Of a stretch of DNA of 64,000 bases, positions 35,085 through 44,023 are shown one piece after another. The notes under the pieces are model-generated. The model was not told where the DNA came from and made no database searches. It saw nothing but the letters and a program-made list of their open reading frames with translations. How positions within the stretch are numbered: position 1 is the stretch's first letter; each line of letters begins with the position of its first letter. Source of the DNA: CAVPHV01 sp963704825 (GTDB lineage: Bacteria; Actinomycetota; Acidimicrobiia; Spongiisociales; UBA5794); NCBI GenBank assembly GCA_963704825.1, contig CAVPHV010000011.1, positions 62,001 through 126,000 on the forward strand, given 5' to 3'. The position numbers and the translations under genes are program-made.

Positions 35085-36050
35085 TCAGGCCGCGAACCAG
35101 GCGGCGAGGCGAGAGAAGCCTTCCTCGAGAGTCACTGCCGGGGTCCAGTCGAGGGCGCGGCGGGTCTCTCGTTGGTCGAACCAGTGGGCGGTTGCCAGCT
35201 GCTCGGCGAGGAAACTCGTCATCGGAGGATCGGATTCGAGACCACGCCGATCCCAGACTTCCTCGACCACCCGACCTCCGGCTTTGGCCGCCCCCGCGGG
35301 AACCCGGAACCGAGGCGGCGGGAGCCCGGCCGCAGCGACGATCCGCGACAACAACTCACGCACCGGCCGTGGCTGGCCGTTGGACACCACCAGGGCTCGG
35401 CCCGAAAGAAGCGGAGCACGATCGACCGCAGCAGCGATGGCGGCAACTGCGTTGTCGATGTAGGTCGTGTCGATCAGGGCAGCCCCCGTGCCGACGATCG
35501 CCAATCGTCCCTGTCGTGCCCGGTCGACGATTCGCCCCACCAGTTGGGTATCTCCCGGACCCCAAACCAAGTGGGGTCGGATCGCCGTCACGGCGAAGCC
35601 TTCCGTCGCAGCTCCCAAAGCGATGAGTTCCGCCGCGGCCTTGCTCGTGGCGTAGTGGCCGCGGGTTGCCCTCGGATCCGCTCGGCCGGCTCCGACACCA
35701 ACCAACGAGGAACCGGCATGTGCCACCGAAGGCGACGAGACAAAGACAAGCCGGCCCACCCCCGCCTCGAGCGACTCCTCGATGAGGGTGCGAGTTCCGT
35801 CGATGTTGGTGCTCTCGAAGGCGGACCATCGGCCCGTCACACCAACCCGGGCGGCGAGATGCACTACAGCGTCGGATCCGGCGACGGCAGCCGCCACCGC
35901 GGCGCGGTCGCCGATGTCACCAAGCCGCTCCGGCAGATCGAGTCCGCTCGGATGCCGCTGGAAGACGGTGACCTCCTCGCCGCGAACATGCAACCACTCG
36001 GCCACGCCGCGGCCGAGGAGACTCGTTCCCCCGGTCACGAGGACCTTCAC
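35085..36050 (-). CDS. oleD: 2-alkyl-3-oxoalkanoate reductase of olefin synthesis
   Basis: A 321-residue extended short-chain reductase. The NAD(P) motif is VLVTGGTSLLGRG at the start, the catalytic pair is YATSK, and FVSSPSVAHAG and RPHLVWGPGD are typical of the 3-beta-HSD/OleD group. OleD reduces the 2-alkyl-3-ketoacid made by OleA to the hydroxy acid. GTG at 36050 overlaps the TGA of oleBC. It is the last gene of oleA-oleBC-oleD. Confidence 0.85.
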   Translation of the reverse strand: MKVLVTGGTSLLGRGVAEWLHVRGEEVTVFQRHPSGLDLPERLGDIGDRAAVAAAVAGSDAVVHLAARVGVTGRWSAFESTNIDGTRTLIEESLEAGVGRLVFVSSPSVAHAGSSLVGVGAGRADPRATRGHYATSKAAAELIALGAATEGFAVTAIRPHLVWGPGDTQLVGRIVDRARQGRLAIVGTGAALIDTTYIDNAVAAIAAAVDRAPLLSGRALVVSNGQPRPVRELLSRIVAAAGLPPPRFRVPAGAAKAGGRVVEEVWDRRGLESDPPMTSFLAEQLATAHWFDQRETRRALDWTPAVTLEEGFSRLAAWFAA

Positions 36051-38611
36051 AGCCGGCCGAACCTGCCGCCCGCCAGCACTTGCTCCGCCCAACGGGCGAC
36101 CCTGGTCCGGTCGATCTTCGAGTTGTGCCGCTTGTCGACCGGCAATGCCGGCACGAGCAGCACCGCGGCTACGTCGACATCGACCACTGCCCGGACCTCG
36201 TCGGCGAGAGCATCGGACGCAAGCTCAGGCCGGCGCTGCGGGTCAACTGGGGCAACGACCACTACCAACTGCTGGGTTCCGACCGGGCCGACTCCGACCG
36301 CGGCGGCAAGCGCTACCGATTCGAGGGACTCGACAGCGTGCTCGATACCCACGGGAGTCACCGGGCCTGCCGCGGTGACAATGACGTGAAACAGTCGACC
36401 CTCGATCCACAGTCGTCCGTGCGCATCGAGATGCCCGACATCACCACTGCGATGCCAACCCGGCGGCTGGGCCGAGGCATGCTGGGTCACCCACAGCCGA
36501 TCGTACCGGTCTTTCACGTGGGGAGCCCGAATGCAGACCTCCCCGGACACGCCGGGCGCCACAATCGGCGCGTTCTGAGGCCGACCGAGCTCGTCCAGCG
36601 GATCGATGGCGACCTCCACCCCGGCGACGGGAACGCCGACGCAGACGCCGTCGCCTGCCGACGCGGCTTCGATCCCGGCGAGAGTGATATCGGCGACCGG
36701 CAACACCTCCGTCATGCCATAAGGGGTGTGGGCCTCGGCGTTGGGCATCACCGCGCAGGCCCGATGCAGTACGGCGGGAGATACCGGGGCACCAGCCGAC
36801 ATCAGCAGGCGGACACCGGCCAGGGCATCACGATGGGCCGGCGACAGACCGAACGCGGTTGCGCTCACATTGGTGAGGGCGGCCGGCGATGCAAACACGA
36901 GCGTCGCGTCGATGGCGTCGATGGCGTCGGCGAGCGCCGCAGCGGTGAGTGTGCCCGGAGAGGTGACCTCCATGTCGGGCACCGCCGATGGAATCCCCAT
37001 CGCAGGCCCATAGAGAGCAAATGGGCCGAACGCAGCCACCAGCCGATCATCCGGCGCGATGTCATAGATATCCATCAGCGCGTCACGTTGCGCCTGCGCT
37101 TGGTGGTGGCGATACACCACACCTTTGGCGGCGCCGGTGGCCCCCGAAGTGAATACCACTGCCGCCACATCGTCGTCGGCAGGCGCGATCGGGAGCGCCC
37201 CAACCGAGCCGAGTCTGCGGATCTCGTCAAGTGTTGCCCACGCTCCCAGCAATCTGCGGGCGGTATCAGACAGCGGGGCGGCGGCAATCCTCACGCCCGG
37301 CCAGCGGAACACCCGCGCCGCCGCCAGGGCTCGGGGTATCCCAATGAGATAGGCGGGATCGGCGCTCGAAAGGGCCCGACCCATGCCGCGTAACCCGAGG
37401 CCGGCATCGGCAATCACGACAACGGCGCCCATCCGCCAGCAGGCATACAGACACACCGTCAGCTCGATCCCCGGCGGGATCAGCAGGGCAACTCGGTCAC
37501 CCCGGCGCACCCCGGCTTCGCTGAGGCCCGTCGCCACCATCTCTACGTCGGCGGCCAACTCCGCGAACGTCACCGCCCGGCCAACGTCCGATCCGTCCAT
37601 CTCCAAGACGGCAACCTCGGTGTCGTTGCGCCGCCGCTCCAGCGCGGCCCACAGCGGCTCGCGCCGTTCTTTCGCCGCCGGCTCAGGCTTTGCGGCACCG
37701 AGTTCACCTACCCAGGTGTGAACGGCCCCGGCGACGTCGGCATCTTCCGGTGTGTAGTGGCGGGCACCGATGAACCGATGCACGTCGGCGTGGGGAAGCC
37801 GGGCCTCGAAGTCGTGCAGGTAGATGTCGGAAAAGACCGGGTCAGATGGACCCCACAACAGCAGAACCGGCACATCTTGGAGGTCGTCGAGGCCGGCGGC
37901 CACCCGCTCCAACGCCTCATGGCTGGGGTGATCGGGATCCAGCGGAATGTCCGCGACGAACGTTCCGATTGCAGCCCGCCGCGCCGCGCTTCGATAGGGA
38001 GCGTGGTAGGCGGCCCGGACCTCAGCACTCGGGCGCGGGTTCGACATCTCGAGCGCACCCCGGATGAACGCCGGAGTCTTGACCGTTACCTGTTCGAGCA
38101 CCCCGGGCAAACGGGCCGTGCGGATCAGGCGGGGCGCCGGCGACCCGGCGGGCTGATGGACTGCCGTGTTGGCGAGCACGACGCCGGCCAACCGATCGAG
38201 ATGGCGCGCAGCCCATCCGAGCGAGATCGGCCCACCCCAATCGTGTGCGACGGTGACCACCGGCCCCCGCAGATCGAGTTCATCGGTCAGAGCGCAGAGA
38301 TCATCGATCCGGTTCTGGAGTCGCCGCGTCGTCCCGGTGCGCTCCGAGAACCCCATGTCGAGATGGTCGATCGCAATGACCCGCACCCCGGGCGGAGCGA
38401 TGGCGAGCACGTCGCGCCACAGGTACGACCACGAAGGGTTCCCGTGAACACACAGCAAGGTGATCTCGGGGTCGGCGACACCGTTGTCGAGCAGGTGAAA
38501 CGTTCGGCCGGTGCCGTCGAGACCGGGAACCGTGACGAGCCGCGACCAGGCAGGATCGAGACCGGCCAGGCCGGGCGGAGGCAGAGTGGCCGGCGCGGTA
38601 CCGCCGGTCAC
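36047..38611 (-). CDS. oleBC: fused OleB (beta-lactone decarboxylase) and OleC (beta-lactone synthetase)
   Basis: An 854-residue fusion. Residues about 10-310 are an alpha/beta hydrolase of the haloalkane-dehalogenase type with the nucleophile Asp in VAHDWGGPIS and a late His in RHYTPEDADV: this is OleB, which decarboxylates a beta-lactone to the olefin. Residues about 320-854 are an AMP-binding enzyme with the P-loop VFTSGATGAAKGVVY and the tail region WHRSGDVGHLDAHGRLWI: OleC, which makes the beta-lactone. Such fusions are known in Micrococcus and other actinobacteria. The GTG start at 38611 overlaps the oleA stop, and its stop overlaps the oleD start, so three genes are coupled. A large antisense frame is a shadow. 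Confidence 0.88.
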   Translation of the reverse strand: MTGGTAPATLPPPGLAGLDPAWSRLVTVPGLDGTGRTFHLLDNGVADPEITLLCVHGNPSWSYLWRDVLAIAPPGVRVIAIDHLDMGFSERTGTTRRLQNRIDDLCALTDELDLRGPVVTVAHDWGGPISLGWAARHLDRLAGVVLANTAVHQPAGSPAPRLIRTARLPGVLEQVTVKTPAFIRGALEMSNPRPSAEVRAAYHAPYRSAARRAAIGTFVADIPLDPDHPSHEALERVAAGLDDLQDVPVLLLWGPSDPVFSDIYLHDFEARLPHADVHRFIGARHYTPEDADVAGAVHTWVGELGAAKPEPAAKERREPLWAALERRRNDTEVAVLEMDGSDVGRAVTFAELAADVEMVATGLSEAGVRRGDRVALLIPPGIELTVCLYACWRMGAVVVIADAGLGLRGMGRALSSADPAYLIGIPRALAAARVFRWPGVRIAAAPLSDTARRLLGAWATLDEIRRLGSVGALPIAPADDDVAAVVFTSGATGAAKGVVYRHHQAQAQRDALMDIYDIAPDDRLVAAFGPFALYGPAMGIPSAVPDMEVTSPGTLTAAALADAIDAIDATLVFASPAALTNVSATAFGLSPAHRDALAGVRLLMSAGAPVSPAVLHRACAVMPNAEAHTPYGMTEVLPVADITLAGIEAASAGDGVCVGVPVAGVEVAIDPLDELGRPQNAPIVAPGVSGEVCIRAPHVKDRYDRLWVTQHASAQPPGWHRSGDVGHLDAHGRLWIEGRLFHVIVTAAGPVTPVGIEHAVESLESVALAAAVGVGPVGTQQLVVVVAPVDPQRRPELASDALADEVRAVVDVDVAAVLLVPALPVDKRHNSKIDRTRVARWAEQVLAGGRFGRL

Positions 38612-39630
38612 CAGATGATTTCGGTCGCCATCGCGTTGATGCCGGACCCAATACCCAGCATCAGCACTCGGTCGCCCGGTTCCAGCGAGTCGGCCTCCCC
38701 GGCGAGGGTGATCGCGACCGAGGCGGGACCGACATTGCCCAACGTTGGGAATGTCAGCGGCGCCTTGGTCGAGTCGATGCCGAGCACGTCGCACATCATC
38801 GAGGTGTGCACCTGCGAGACCTGGTGGATGATGTAGCAGTCTGCTTCCCGCCACTTGCGCTCCTCGTCGACATCGGCCCATGCCTTCTTGGCGAGGTGCA
38901 GACCGGCGTCGAGCAGCGCCTTGGTGTCGGTGCGCATCTGGTCGAGCGTCCCGATGCAGATCTTGTGGTGGCTCGTATCGGCCTGGCTGATGCCGCCGAT
39001 GATTCGATGGCTGCCCGGGTTCTCAGAGTGGCGACCGATCACCATGGCGGCAGCACCTGAGCCAAGCGTCAGCGTGGCGAACTCGGCGAAAAGGTCACCG
39101 ATGGTCGAGTCGGGCACCGCCAGCCGGTCGAGCGTGGCCTCCTGGGGGCGCCTGCTGCCCTCGCCGTCGACGATCAGGGCGTAGTCGATCTGGCCACCGT
39201 CGATCATCATCCCGGCAATCTGCATGGCGTTCATGAATCCGAGACAAGCGTTGGCGAGGTCGAAGTTGAGGCATGAGCTGGGCAGATCCAGCAGGTGATG
39301 CACGGTCACGGCTGCTGAAGGCTCGAGTTGGTCACGACAGACCGAGGTGTCGATCAACAGCCCGACCCGGCTCCGGTCGATGCCGGACGCTACGAGTGCC
39401 TTCTCGCCGGCCGACGCGGCTGCCTCGGCGAAGGTGTACCCCTCCGGCCACCAGCGGCGTTCCTTGATCCCGGCGAGGCTCTCGAGCAGGCCGGACTGGG
39501 TCCCGAGTCGCTCGTAGGTTCCGGCGAGTCGCGCGTCGAACTCCGCGGACGTGATGACGTCGGGGGCTTCGGTGGCGGCCACGGACACGATGGCGGCGTC
39601 GATGTGACTGAATGTTGCATTGCCGTGCAT
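38608..39630 (-). CDS. oleA: thiolase-fold acyl-CoA condensing enzyme of olefin synthesis
   Basis: A 340-residue 3-oxoacyl-synthase III-like enzyme. The catalytic cysteine lies in LANACLGFMNAMQIAG, the histidine in IIHQVSQVHTSMM, and the asparagine in TLGNVGPASVAI. OleA joins two fatty acyl-CoAs to a 2-alkyl-3-ketoacid, the first step of head-to-head long-chain olefins. The ATG at 39630 has AGGAAGAGG upstream. First gene of the coupled ole operon. Confidence 0.88.
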   Translation of the reverse strand: MHGNATFSHIDAAIVSVAATEAPDVITSAEFDARLAGTYERLGTQSGLLESLAGIKERRWWPEGYTFAEAAASAGEKALVASGIDRSRVGLLIDTSVCRDQLEPSAAVTVHHLLDLPSSCLNFDLANACLGFMNAMQIAGMMIDGGQIDYALIVDGEGSRRPQEATLDRLAVPDSTIGDLFAEFATLTLGSGAAAMVIGRHSENPGSHRIIGGISQADTSHHKICIGTLDQMRTDTKALLDAGLHLAKKAWADVDEERKWREADCYIIHQVSQVHTSMMCDVLGIDSTKAPLTFPTLGNVGPASVAITLAGEADSLEPGDRVLMLGIGSGINAMATEIIW

Positions 39631-39693
39631 GCGGCCTCTTCCTGGGGGGTGCTTGATTCTCCCACCAATGGGACCCAATCACGAACACCGGCG

Positions 39694-41940
39694 TTACCGA
39701 GGCGCCTTCAGGATGTCCGCCAGCGCAGCAACCAAACGGCGGGCATCCGTCTCGGTGAACACAAGGGGCGGCTTGATCTTGATCACGTTGTGGTGCGGCC
39801 CGTCGATGCTGAGTAGCACCCCCGCATCCTTGGCCCTCTCAACGATTTGGGTCGCCAGGCCGGGGTCGGGTTGTTGGGTGGTTCGGTCGGTCACGAGTTC
39901 GACCCCAATGAACAGGCCGGCGCCGCGAACGTCACCGATAGCGACGTGCTCTGCGGCAAGCGTCCGCAGCCCATCCATGAGGACTCTCCCAACCCGGGAG
40001 GCGTTGGCTTGGAGACCGTCGCCCTCAACGACGTCGAGCACTGCGTTCCCAACCGCAGCCGACACCGGGTTGCCCCCGAACGTGTTGAAGTACTCCATGC
40101 CGTTGTCGAAGGCAGCCGCGACAGCCCGGGTGGTGACGACCGCTCCCAAGGGGTGGCCGTTGCCGATGGGCTTGCCCATCGTCACCACATCGGGCACGAC
40201 GTCGTGGAGCTCGAATGCCCAGAACGTTTCACCGACGCGACCGAATCCGGTCTGGACCTCGTCGGCGATCACCAATCCTCCGGCGTCGCGGACCGCTCGG
40301 TAGGCGGCAGCCATGACCCCCGGGGCGGGCACGACCTGACCTGCGCAGCCTGGGAGCGCTTCGGCAATGAGCCCAGCGGGGGGACGGTCTCGCCCGGCCA
40401 CAATGGCTCCGGCCACCTCCCCGTAACGCTCGCCGGCACCTTCCCCGCGGAAGGCCGCCGCCCGGTAGGGGTCCGGTGACGGCAGCACCCCAACCCACCT
40501 CCGCTGCCCCGAACCACCCGGCCCATTGAACTTGTAGGGACTGACGTCGATCAGCGTCGAAGTGTTGCCGTGGTAACCGTGCTCGATGCAGACGAGATCG
40601 AAGGCACCCGTCGCAGCACGCACCAGGCGGATCCCCAGTTCGTTGGCCTCGCTGCCCGAATTGACGAGAAACACCACTTCGAGGGGTGCAGGCAAGGTCG
40701 CCGTCAGTCGGTCGGCGTAGCGAACCACCTCTTCGTGGAGGTACCGAGTGTTGGTATTGAGCACCGCCATCTGCCGGGCTGCGGCGGCAACCACCTTCGG
40801 ATGGCCATGTCCAACATGGGCTACGTTGTTAACGGCGTCGAGGTAGCGACGCCCCCGCTCGTCGAACAGGTAGGCGCCGGTTCCGCGCACGATATGGAGC
40901 GGGCGGGTGTAGCTCAGCGACAGCGATGGGCTCAGTCTGGTATTGCGTCTCGCCTCGAGTTGTGCCGTCGCGTCGGACATGGGACGGCTGTGTCCCGCAG
41001 CGGTGGCGAGTTCGCCGGCCACCAGGTCGTGGTCGGCGGACGTAAGGCGCTCGAGCAGATCCCATGCCAGCGGCTCGGAGGCGGTGTGGTGGGGGTTGGT
41101 GCTTCCCCGCTGGGCCGACATGACCACTGAGGTTGCCAGTCGAGCCAAGATCAGATCGAGCAGCACATTGGCCTCAGCTTCATGCAGCGTTGCCTCCGCG
41201 ACAAAGCCCCGGATGACATCGCCGCCGACGGTGACCGGATCGTCCTGGTCGAGCATCACGTAGGTGGCCGCGATGGCGGCCTCGCCGGCTCGTATCGACC
41301 ACATGGCGTCGCCGACATCGATGACACCAATCACCTGCTCGCCCTCGAGAAGGACGTTGTCGTCATTCAGATCGTTGTGAACGAGTTGCAGGGCGAGGTC
41401 GCTGAAGTCAATCGAGTCGACCCGGTCGGCGACGGCAAGCACCATCCGGCGACGCGCCACATCCTCGATCGCCGCTACATGGCGTCGGATGGTCTGGGAG
41501 GCAAAACGCAGATCCCACTCGATCCCGCGCTCGGGGGCGGGGTGTTCGCTGGTCGCGAGGAGAGCCGCTATCTGGCCGGCGGTGCGCCCCACGGACTCCG
41601 CGGCGCTCGCCGGCCGCCCGACGGCGCCGAACGACACCCCTTCGACCCAGGTGAACATGCGGGCGATTCGCCCGTCGGGCAGAACAACCGCTTCGTCGCC
41701 ATCGAGGCTCGGGACCGGACGGGGTGTGGCCACCGCGTCAAGCCGACCCAAGACGCTCAGAATCTCTGACTGGAGTTCGAGAACGTCCCGGTCGGTGCGC
41801 GGCGGGCTGAGGCGCAGCACGTATGTCGAGCCATCGGGGGCGTCCAGTCGCAGGTTCTCGTCGATCTCCCCCGGCAAGGGATGAGTCGATGCCGCGATGC
41901 CGAAGTACTCGGCGGCAACGGCAGCGGGGTCCGTCTTCAT
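39694..41940 (-). CDS. fused APH-type kinase and class III aminotransferase-fold phospho-lyase-like enzyme
   Basis: A 748-residue fusion. Residues about 1-310 form an aminoglycoside-phosphotransferase-fold kinase like hydroxylysine kinase, with catalytic LVHNDLNDDNVLL and VIDVGDAMW. Residues about 330-748 form a PLP enzyme of class III, with IADEVQTGFGRVGETFWAFE and the PLP lysine in TMGKPIGNGHPLG, close to ethanolamine-phosphate and phosphohydroxylysine phospho-lyases. Together they would phosphorylate an amino alcohol and then eliminate ammonia and phosphate. This pairing is known from fused bacterial homologues, which often have an additional middle domain absent here. ATG 41940 starts the kinase. 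The substrate is inferred. Confidence 0.8.
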   Translation of the reverse strand: MKTDPAAVAAEYFGIAASTHPLPGEIDENLRLDAPDGSTYVLRLSPPRTDRDVLELQSEILSVLGRLDAVATPRPVPSLDGDEAVVLPDGRIARMFTWVEGVSFGAVGRPASAAESVGRTAGQIAALLATSEHPAPERGIEWDLRFASQTIRRHVAAIEDVARRRMVLAVADRVDSIDFSDLALQLVHNDLNDDNVLLEGEQVIGVIDVGDAMWSIRAGEAAIAATYVMLDQDDPVTVGGDVIRGFVAEATLHEAEANVLLDLILARLATSVVMSAQRGSTNPHHTASEPLAWDLLERLTSADHDLVAGELATAAGHSRPMSDATAQLEARRNTRLSPSLSLSYTRPLHIVRGTGAYLFDERGRRYLDAVNNVAHVGHGHPKVVAAAARQMAVLNTNTRYLHEEVVRYADRLTATLPAPLEVVFLVNSGSEANELGIRLVRAATGAFDLVCIEHGYHGNTSTLIDVSPYKFNGPGGSGQRRWVGVLPSPDPYRAAAFRGEGAGERYGEVAGAIVAGRDRPPAGLIAEALPGCAGQVVPAPGVMAAAYRAVRDAGGLVIADEVQTGFGRVGETFWAFELHDVVPDVVTMGKPIGNGHPLGAVVTTRAVAAAFDNGMEYFNTFGGNPVSAAVGNAVLDVVEGDGLQANASRVGRVLMDGLRTLAAEHVAIGDVRGAGLFIGVELVTDRTTQQPDPGLATQIVERAKDAGVLLSIDGPHHNVIKIKPPLVFTETDARRLVAALADILKAPR

Positions 41941-42027
41941 GTCATCCCCACGGTAACCCGAGGCCCGCGAGATCTTGTCGTCGGGCGGCGACACCCCCAC
42001 CGTTCATGGCCTCTGGGACAACGAGGA

Positions 42028-42051
42028 AGGCCCCCACTTGCGCGGGGGCCT
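42028..42051 (-). terminator. hairpin after the membrane-protein gene
   Basis: AGGCCCCC and GGGGGCCT form a clean 8-pair stem with an 8-base loop, 33 bases beyond the stop of the minus-strand gene at 42084. Good rho-independent candidate, also readable as a barrier to the fused-kinase gene. Confidence 0.7.
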
Positions 42052-42083
42052 CGCCCGGGTTTTCGATGGTTGTTCTTGTTCGT

Positions 42084-42785
42084 TCAGTTCACCACCACGC
42101 GGTCGCCGGTGATGCTGGCCGCGGTTGCCGGGACTACATCGTCCTTCTTTGCCTTGCCGGCCCAGAAGAGACCGCCGCCGGCCAGCGCCAAGGTCAGGCC
42201 GAGGCCGACCAGAACGCCGGCAAGAGCGAGACCGAGCTGCAGAGTCGAGTGGGTCACCGTGCCGACGCCGAGTTCTGCAATCAGACCGTGGGCAACGCCG
42301 CTCCATGCCTGCTCACGGGCAATGCCCTCGATCGGATGCATGCGGTCGAAGCCGGTCCAGTAGCGGCCGTCGACGTCGAACTCGTACGTTCCGGCCGGGA
42401 ATGCTTCACCGTTGTACTCGGCGTCCTCGGTCAGGACCACGGTCTGAGTGCCGTGCAGGGTGTGGAAGCCGATGGTGGCCATCTGGTACATGTACTCGGA
42501 TGCGGTGTTCACCAATGGGTCATTGGGGTTGAGATCTGACTCGTTGACCGGGTAGCCCCAGTCGTCGACGAGCAGAGCCATGATGGCGTCTGCGCCTTCG
42601 GTGGTGCCCCGGTCGATCAACTGGCCGTCTTCGTTGTAGCTCAGGGTGACGTTCTGCGCCTCACTGAATGACTGCAGCGAGCCGTAGCCGTCCTGCACTC
42701 TCGTGTAGGCGACTCCGCCTGCAATAACGAAGACCAAACCGATGACGGCGATCACTACGCCGAGTGTTCTCAGGCGTTTTGCCAT
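42084..42785 (-). CDS. membrane protein of unknown function, ArsR-regulated promoter
   Basis: A 233-residue protein with a membrane helix near residues 8-28, an exported middle of about 140 residues (with TFHTLHGTQTVVLTEDAEYN-like short acidic strands), and a second membrane helix near 183-205, ending in a short cytoplasmic tail. I do not recognise it. AAGGAG lies 11 bases before ATG 42785. Its promoter contains the same elements as that of the ArsR gene upstream, so it should be controlled by that regulator. Confidence 0.65.
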   Translation of the reverse strand: MAKRLRTLGVVIAVIGLVFVIAGGVAYTRVQDGYGSLQSFSEAQNVTLSYNEDGQLIDRGTTEGADAIMALLVDDWGYPVNESDLNPNDPLVNTASEYMYQMATIGFHTLHGTQTVVLTEDAEYNGEAFPAGTYEFDVDGRYWTGFDRMHPIEGIAREQAWSGVAHGLIAELGVGTVTHSTLQLGLALAGVLVGLGLTLALAGGGLFWAGKAKKDDVVPATAASITGDRVVVN

Positions 42786-42825
42786 TGTTCTCTGTGCTCC
42801 TTGTAGGGTCCAAGCTCCCGTGAGC

Positions 42826-42891
42826 TTGTGAATACTTTCACAAAGAGCATTTGATCGTATATCGTCGATTCCCGATAGGGCCAAAAGACCC
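42826..42891 (-). promoter_or_regulatory. promoter copy 1: ArsR-type operator plus shared upstream block
   Basis: On the minus strand: a GGGTC-TTTT-GGCCC box (42878-42891), a 22-base block identical to that at 43418-43439 (here 42861-42882), a TACGAT -10 candidate, then the operator TTGTGAA-N4-TTCACAA (42826-42843) near the expected transcription start. It precedes the membrane-protein gene. Confidence 0.6.
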
Positions 42892-42986
42892 GAGCTCGAG
42901 GGACGTCGATCCGAGCGAGCGGCAGGAGGTCCAACCTCCGCGAAGTCTCCCGCTGAGACGGCCTGCGGTTGTGTCGAAGGGGTCGA

Positions 42987-43343
42987 CTAACCGACATTCA
43001 GGTAGCTCAGCTTCTCCGATAATTCCCGGATGACACGGGCATACTCGCGCAACACCGAGCGCCGCACACAATACCAACTGCGAGGACCATCTTTGCGAAC
43101 GAACAAGACATCGGCCTCGCGCAATACTCGCAGGTGCTCCGAAACGGTTGATTGGGCGAGGTCGCATTCCTCGACGATTTCCCCAGCGATGTGTGGGATG
43201 CACTGATCAAACTGCTCGATGATCCTGACTCGAGCCGGATGCGCCAGGGCCTTCGAGATCAGTGCGATCCGCTCCTCGGTCATCGGTCCCGGCTCAGGCA
43301 GCCCTTCCTCGGTGCAGAGCGGCGGTGTTGGTCGGAACTCCAC
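42987..43343 (-). CDS. ArsR-family winged-helix repressor
   Basis: A 118-residue regulator. The winged-helix region is clear: ISKALAHPARVRIIEQFDQC, then the recognition helix QSTVSEHLRVLREADVLFVRKDG and WYCVRR as the wing. Cysteines in CIPHIAGEIVEECD could sense metal or redox state. A GTG start follows an AGAGGAC site. A palindrome (43386-43403) and the block shared with 42826-42891 lie upstream, which points to self-regulation and control of the neighbouring membrane protein. Confidence 0.82.
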   Translation of the reverse strand: MEFRPTPPLCTEEGLPEPGPMTEERIALISKALAHPARVRIIEQFDQCIPHIAGEIVEECDLAQSTVSEHLRVLREADVLFVRKDGPRSWYCVRRSVLREYARVIRELSEKLSYLNVG

Positions 43344-43385
43344 AATACGTCCTCTCGGGCTCGGCGGTAGGACGACCGTCCAACC

Positions 43386-43448
43386 TTGTGAAACATTTCA
43401 CAAATAGGAAAGCGTAGATCGTCGATTCCCGATAGGGCCGTTTGTCCC
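43386..43448 (-). promoter_or_regulatory. promoter copy 2: ArsR-type operator plus shared upstream block
   Basis: On the minus strand: the GGGAC-AAAC-GGCCC box (43435-43448), the 22-base block identical to that of copy 1 (43418-43439), a TACGCT -10 candidate, and the operator TTGTGAAA-CA-TTTCACAA (43386-43403). It precedes the ArsR gene. Confidence 0.6.
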
Positions 43449-43476
43449 TGATGCACCGACCCGGCCGACTCCGACG

Positions 43477-43824
43477 TCAGCGCTCGGTTGGGATCCGGTC
43501 ACAGGTCGGGCAGATCCAGATCGAGTGCAGGTCCACCATCCTGCGGCGGCACGCCCCGCACTTCGCTGCCCGGGAAGATGTCAGCCTCGGCACCCGCATC
43601 GAATCGGCACATTCGACACACGCTGCAAAGACGAGGCCCACCGTCACCGCGCCAGCAAAGATCGCCATCATGAACGCGCCGGCCGCGGTGATACCGTCGC
43701 TCAACCGATTGACCTCGAGCGCAATGGCGGCAACGGCGCCCCCATGGATCGCGATCAGCAACGGACGCGGCAAACTCCAGGACCGCGGCTCGACCCGCGT
43801 CCGCAAAGCCTGACGTGGGACCAT
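43477..43824 (-). CDS. small membrane protein with C-terminal zinc ribbon
   Basis: A 115-residue protein with two hydrophobic stretches (about 22-37 and 47-70) and a C-terminal zinc-ribbon pattern CGACRRR...CPTCDR. It could be a metal-linked membrane accessory. No recognised family. It lies upstream of the ArsR gene on the same strand with the copy-2 promoter between them. Confidence 0.5.
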   Translation of the reverse strand: MVPRQALRTRVEPRSWSLPRPLLIAIHGGAVAAIALEVNRLSDGITAAGAFMMAIFAGAVTVGLVFAACVECADSMRVPRLTSSRAAKCGACRRRMVDLHSIWICPTCDRIPTER

Positions 43825-43913
43825 CGAAAACCTCTTCTCTGCCCAGCGTCCAACACCTCAGCCTGCCGCTATTGGCCGCAGATCACTAGGGCACAAATCC
43901 CCAGAACTCCATT

Positions 43914-43965
43914 GGGTTTTGGCGGACATCTGCGCATCATGCTGCGTGAATGTCCGCCAAAACCC
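43914..43965. repeat. R1-C palindromic repeat
   Basis: 52 bases with perfect 16-base arms (43914-43929 and 43950-43965), and the AGAGG extension on its right side (as CCCTCT). It stands alone in the intergenic region before the SAM riboswitch, without a nuclease gene. Confidence 0.88.
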
Positions 43966-44023
43966 TCTGGGTCCCGCGTTGACATCGGGCGACGTGGGCT
44001 GCAGACTCTGTTGATACAACGCG

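Noticed and set aside
34647..36389. 580-codon plus-strand frame
   Set aside because: Crosses the nuclease gene, an R1 repeat and oleD in antisense, with no recognisable domain.
36080..37393. 437-codon plus-strand frame inside oleBC
   Set aside because: Antisense to clear AMP-binding motifs of OleC; long opposite-strand frames are normal in GC-rich genes, and its translation is Arg/Gly/His-rich without a fold.
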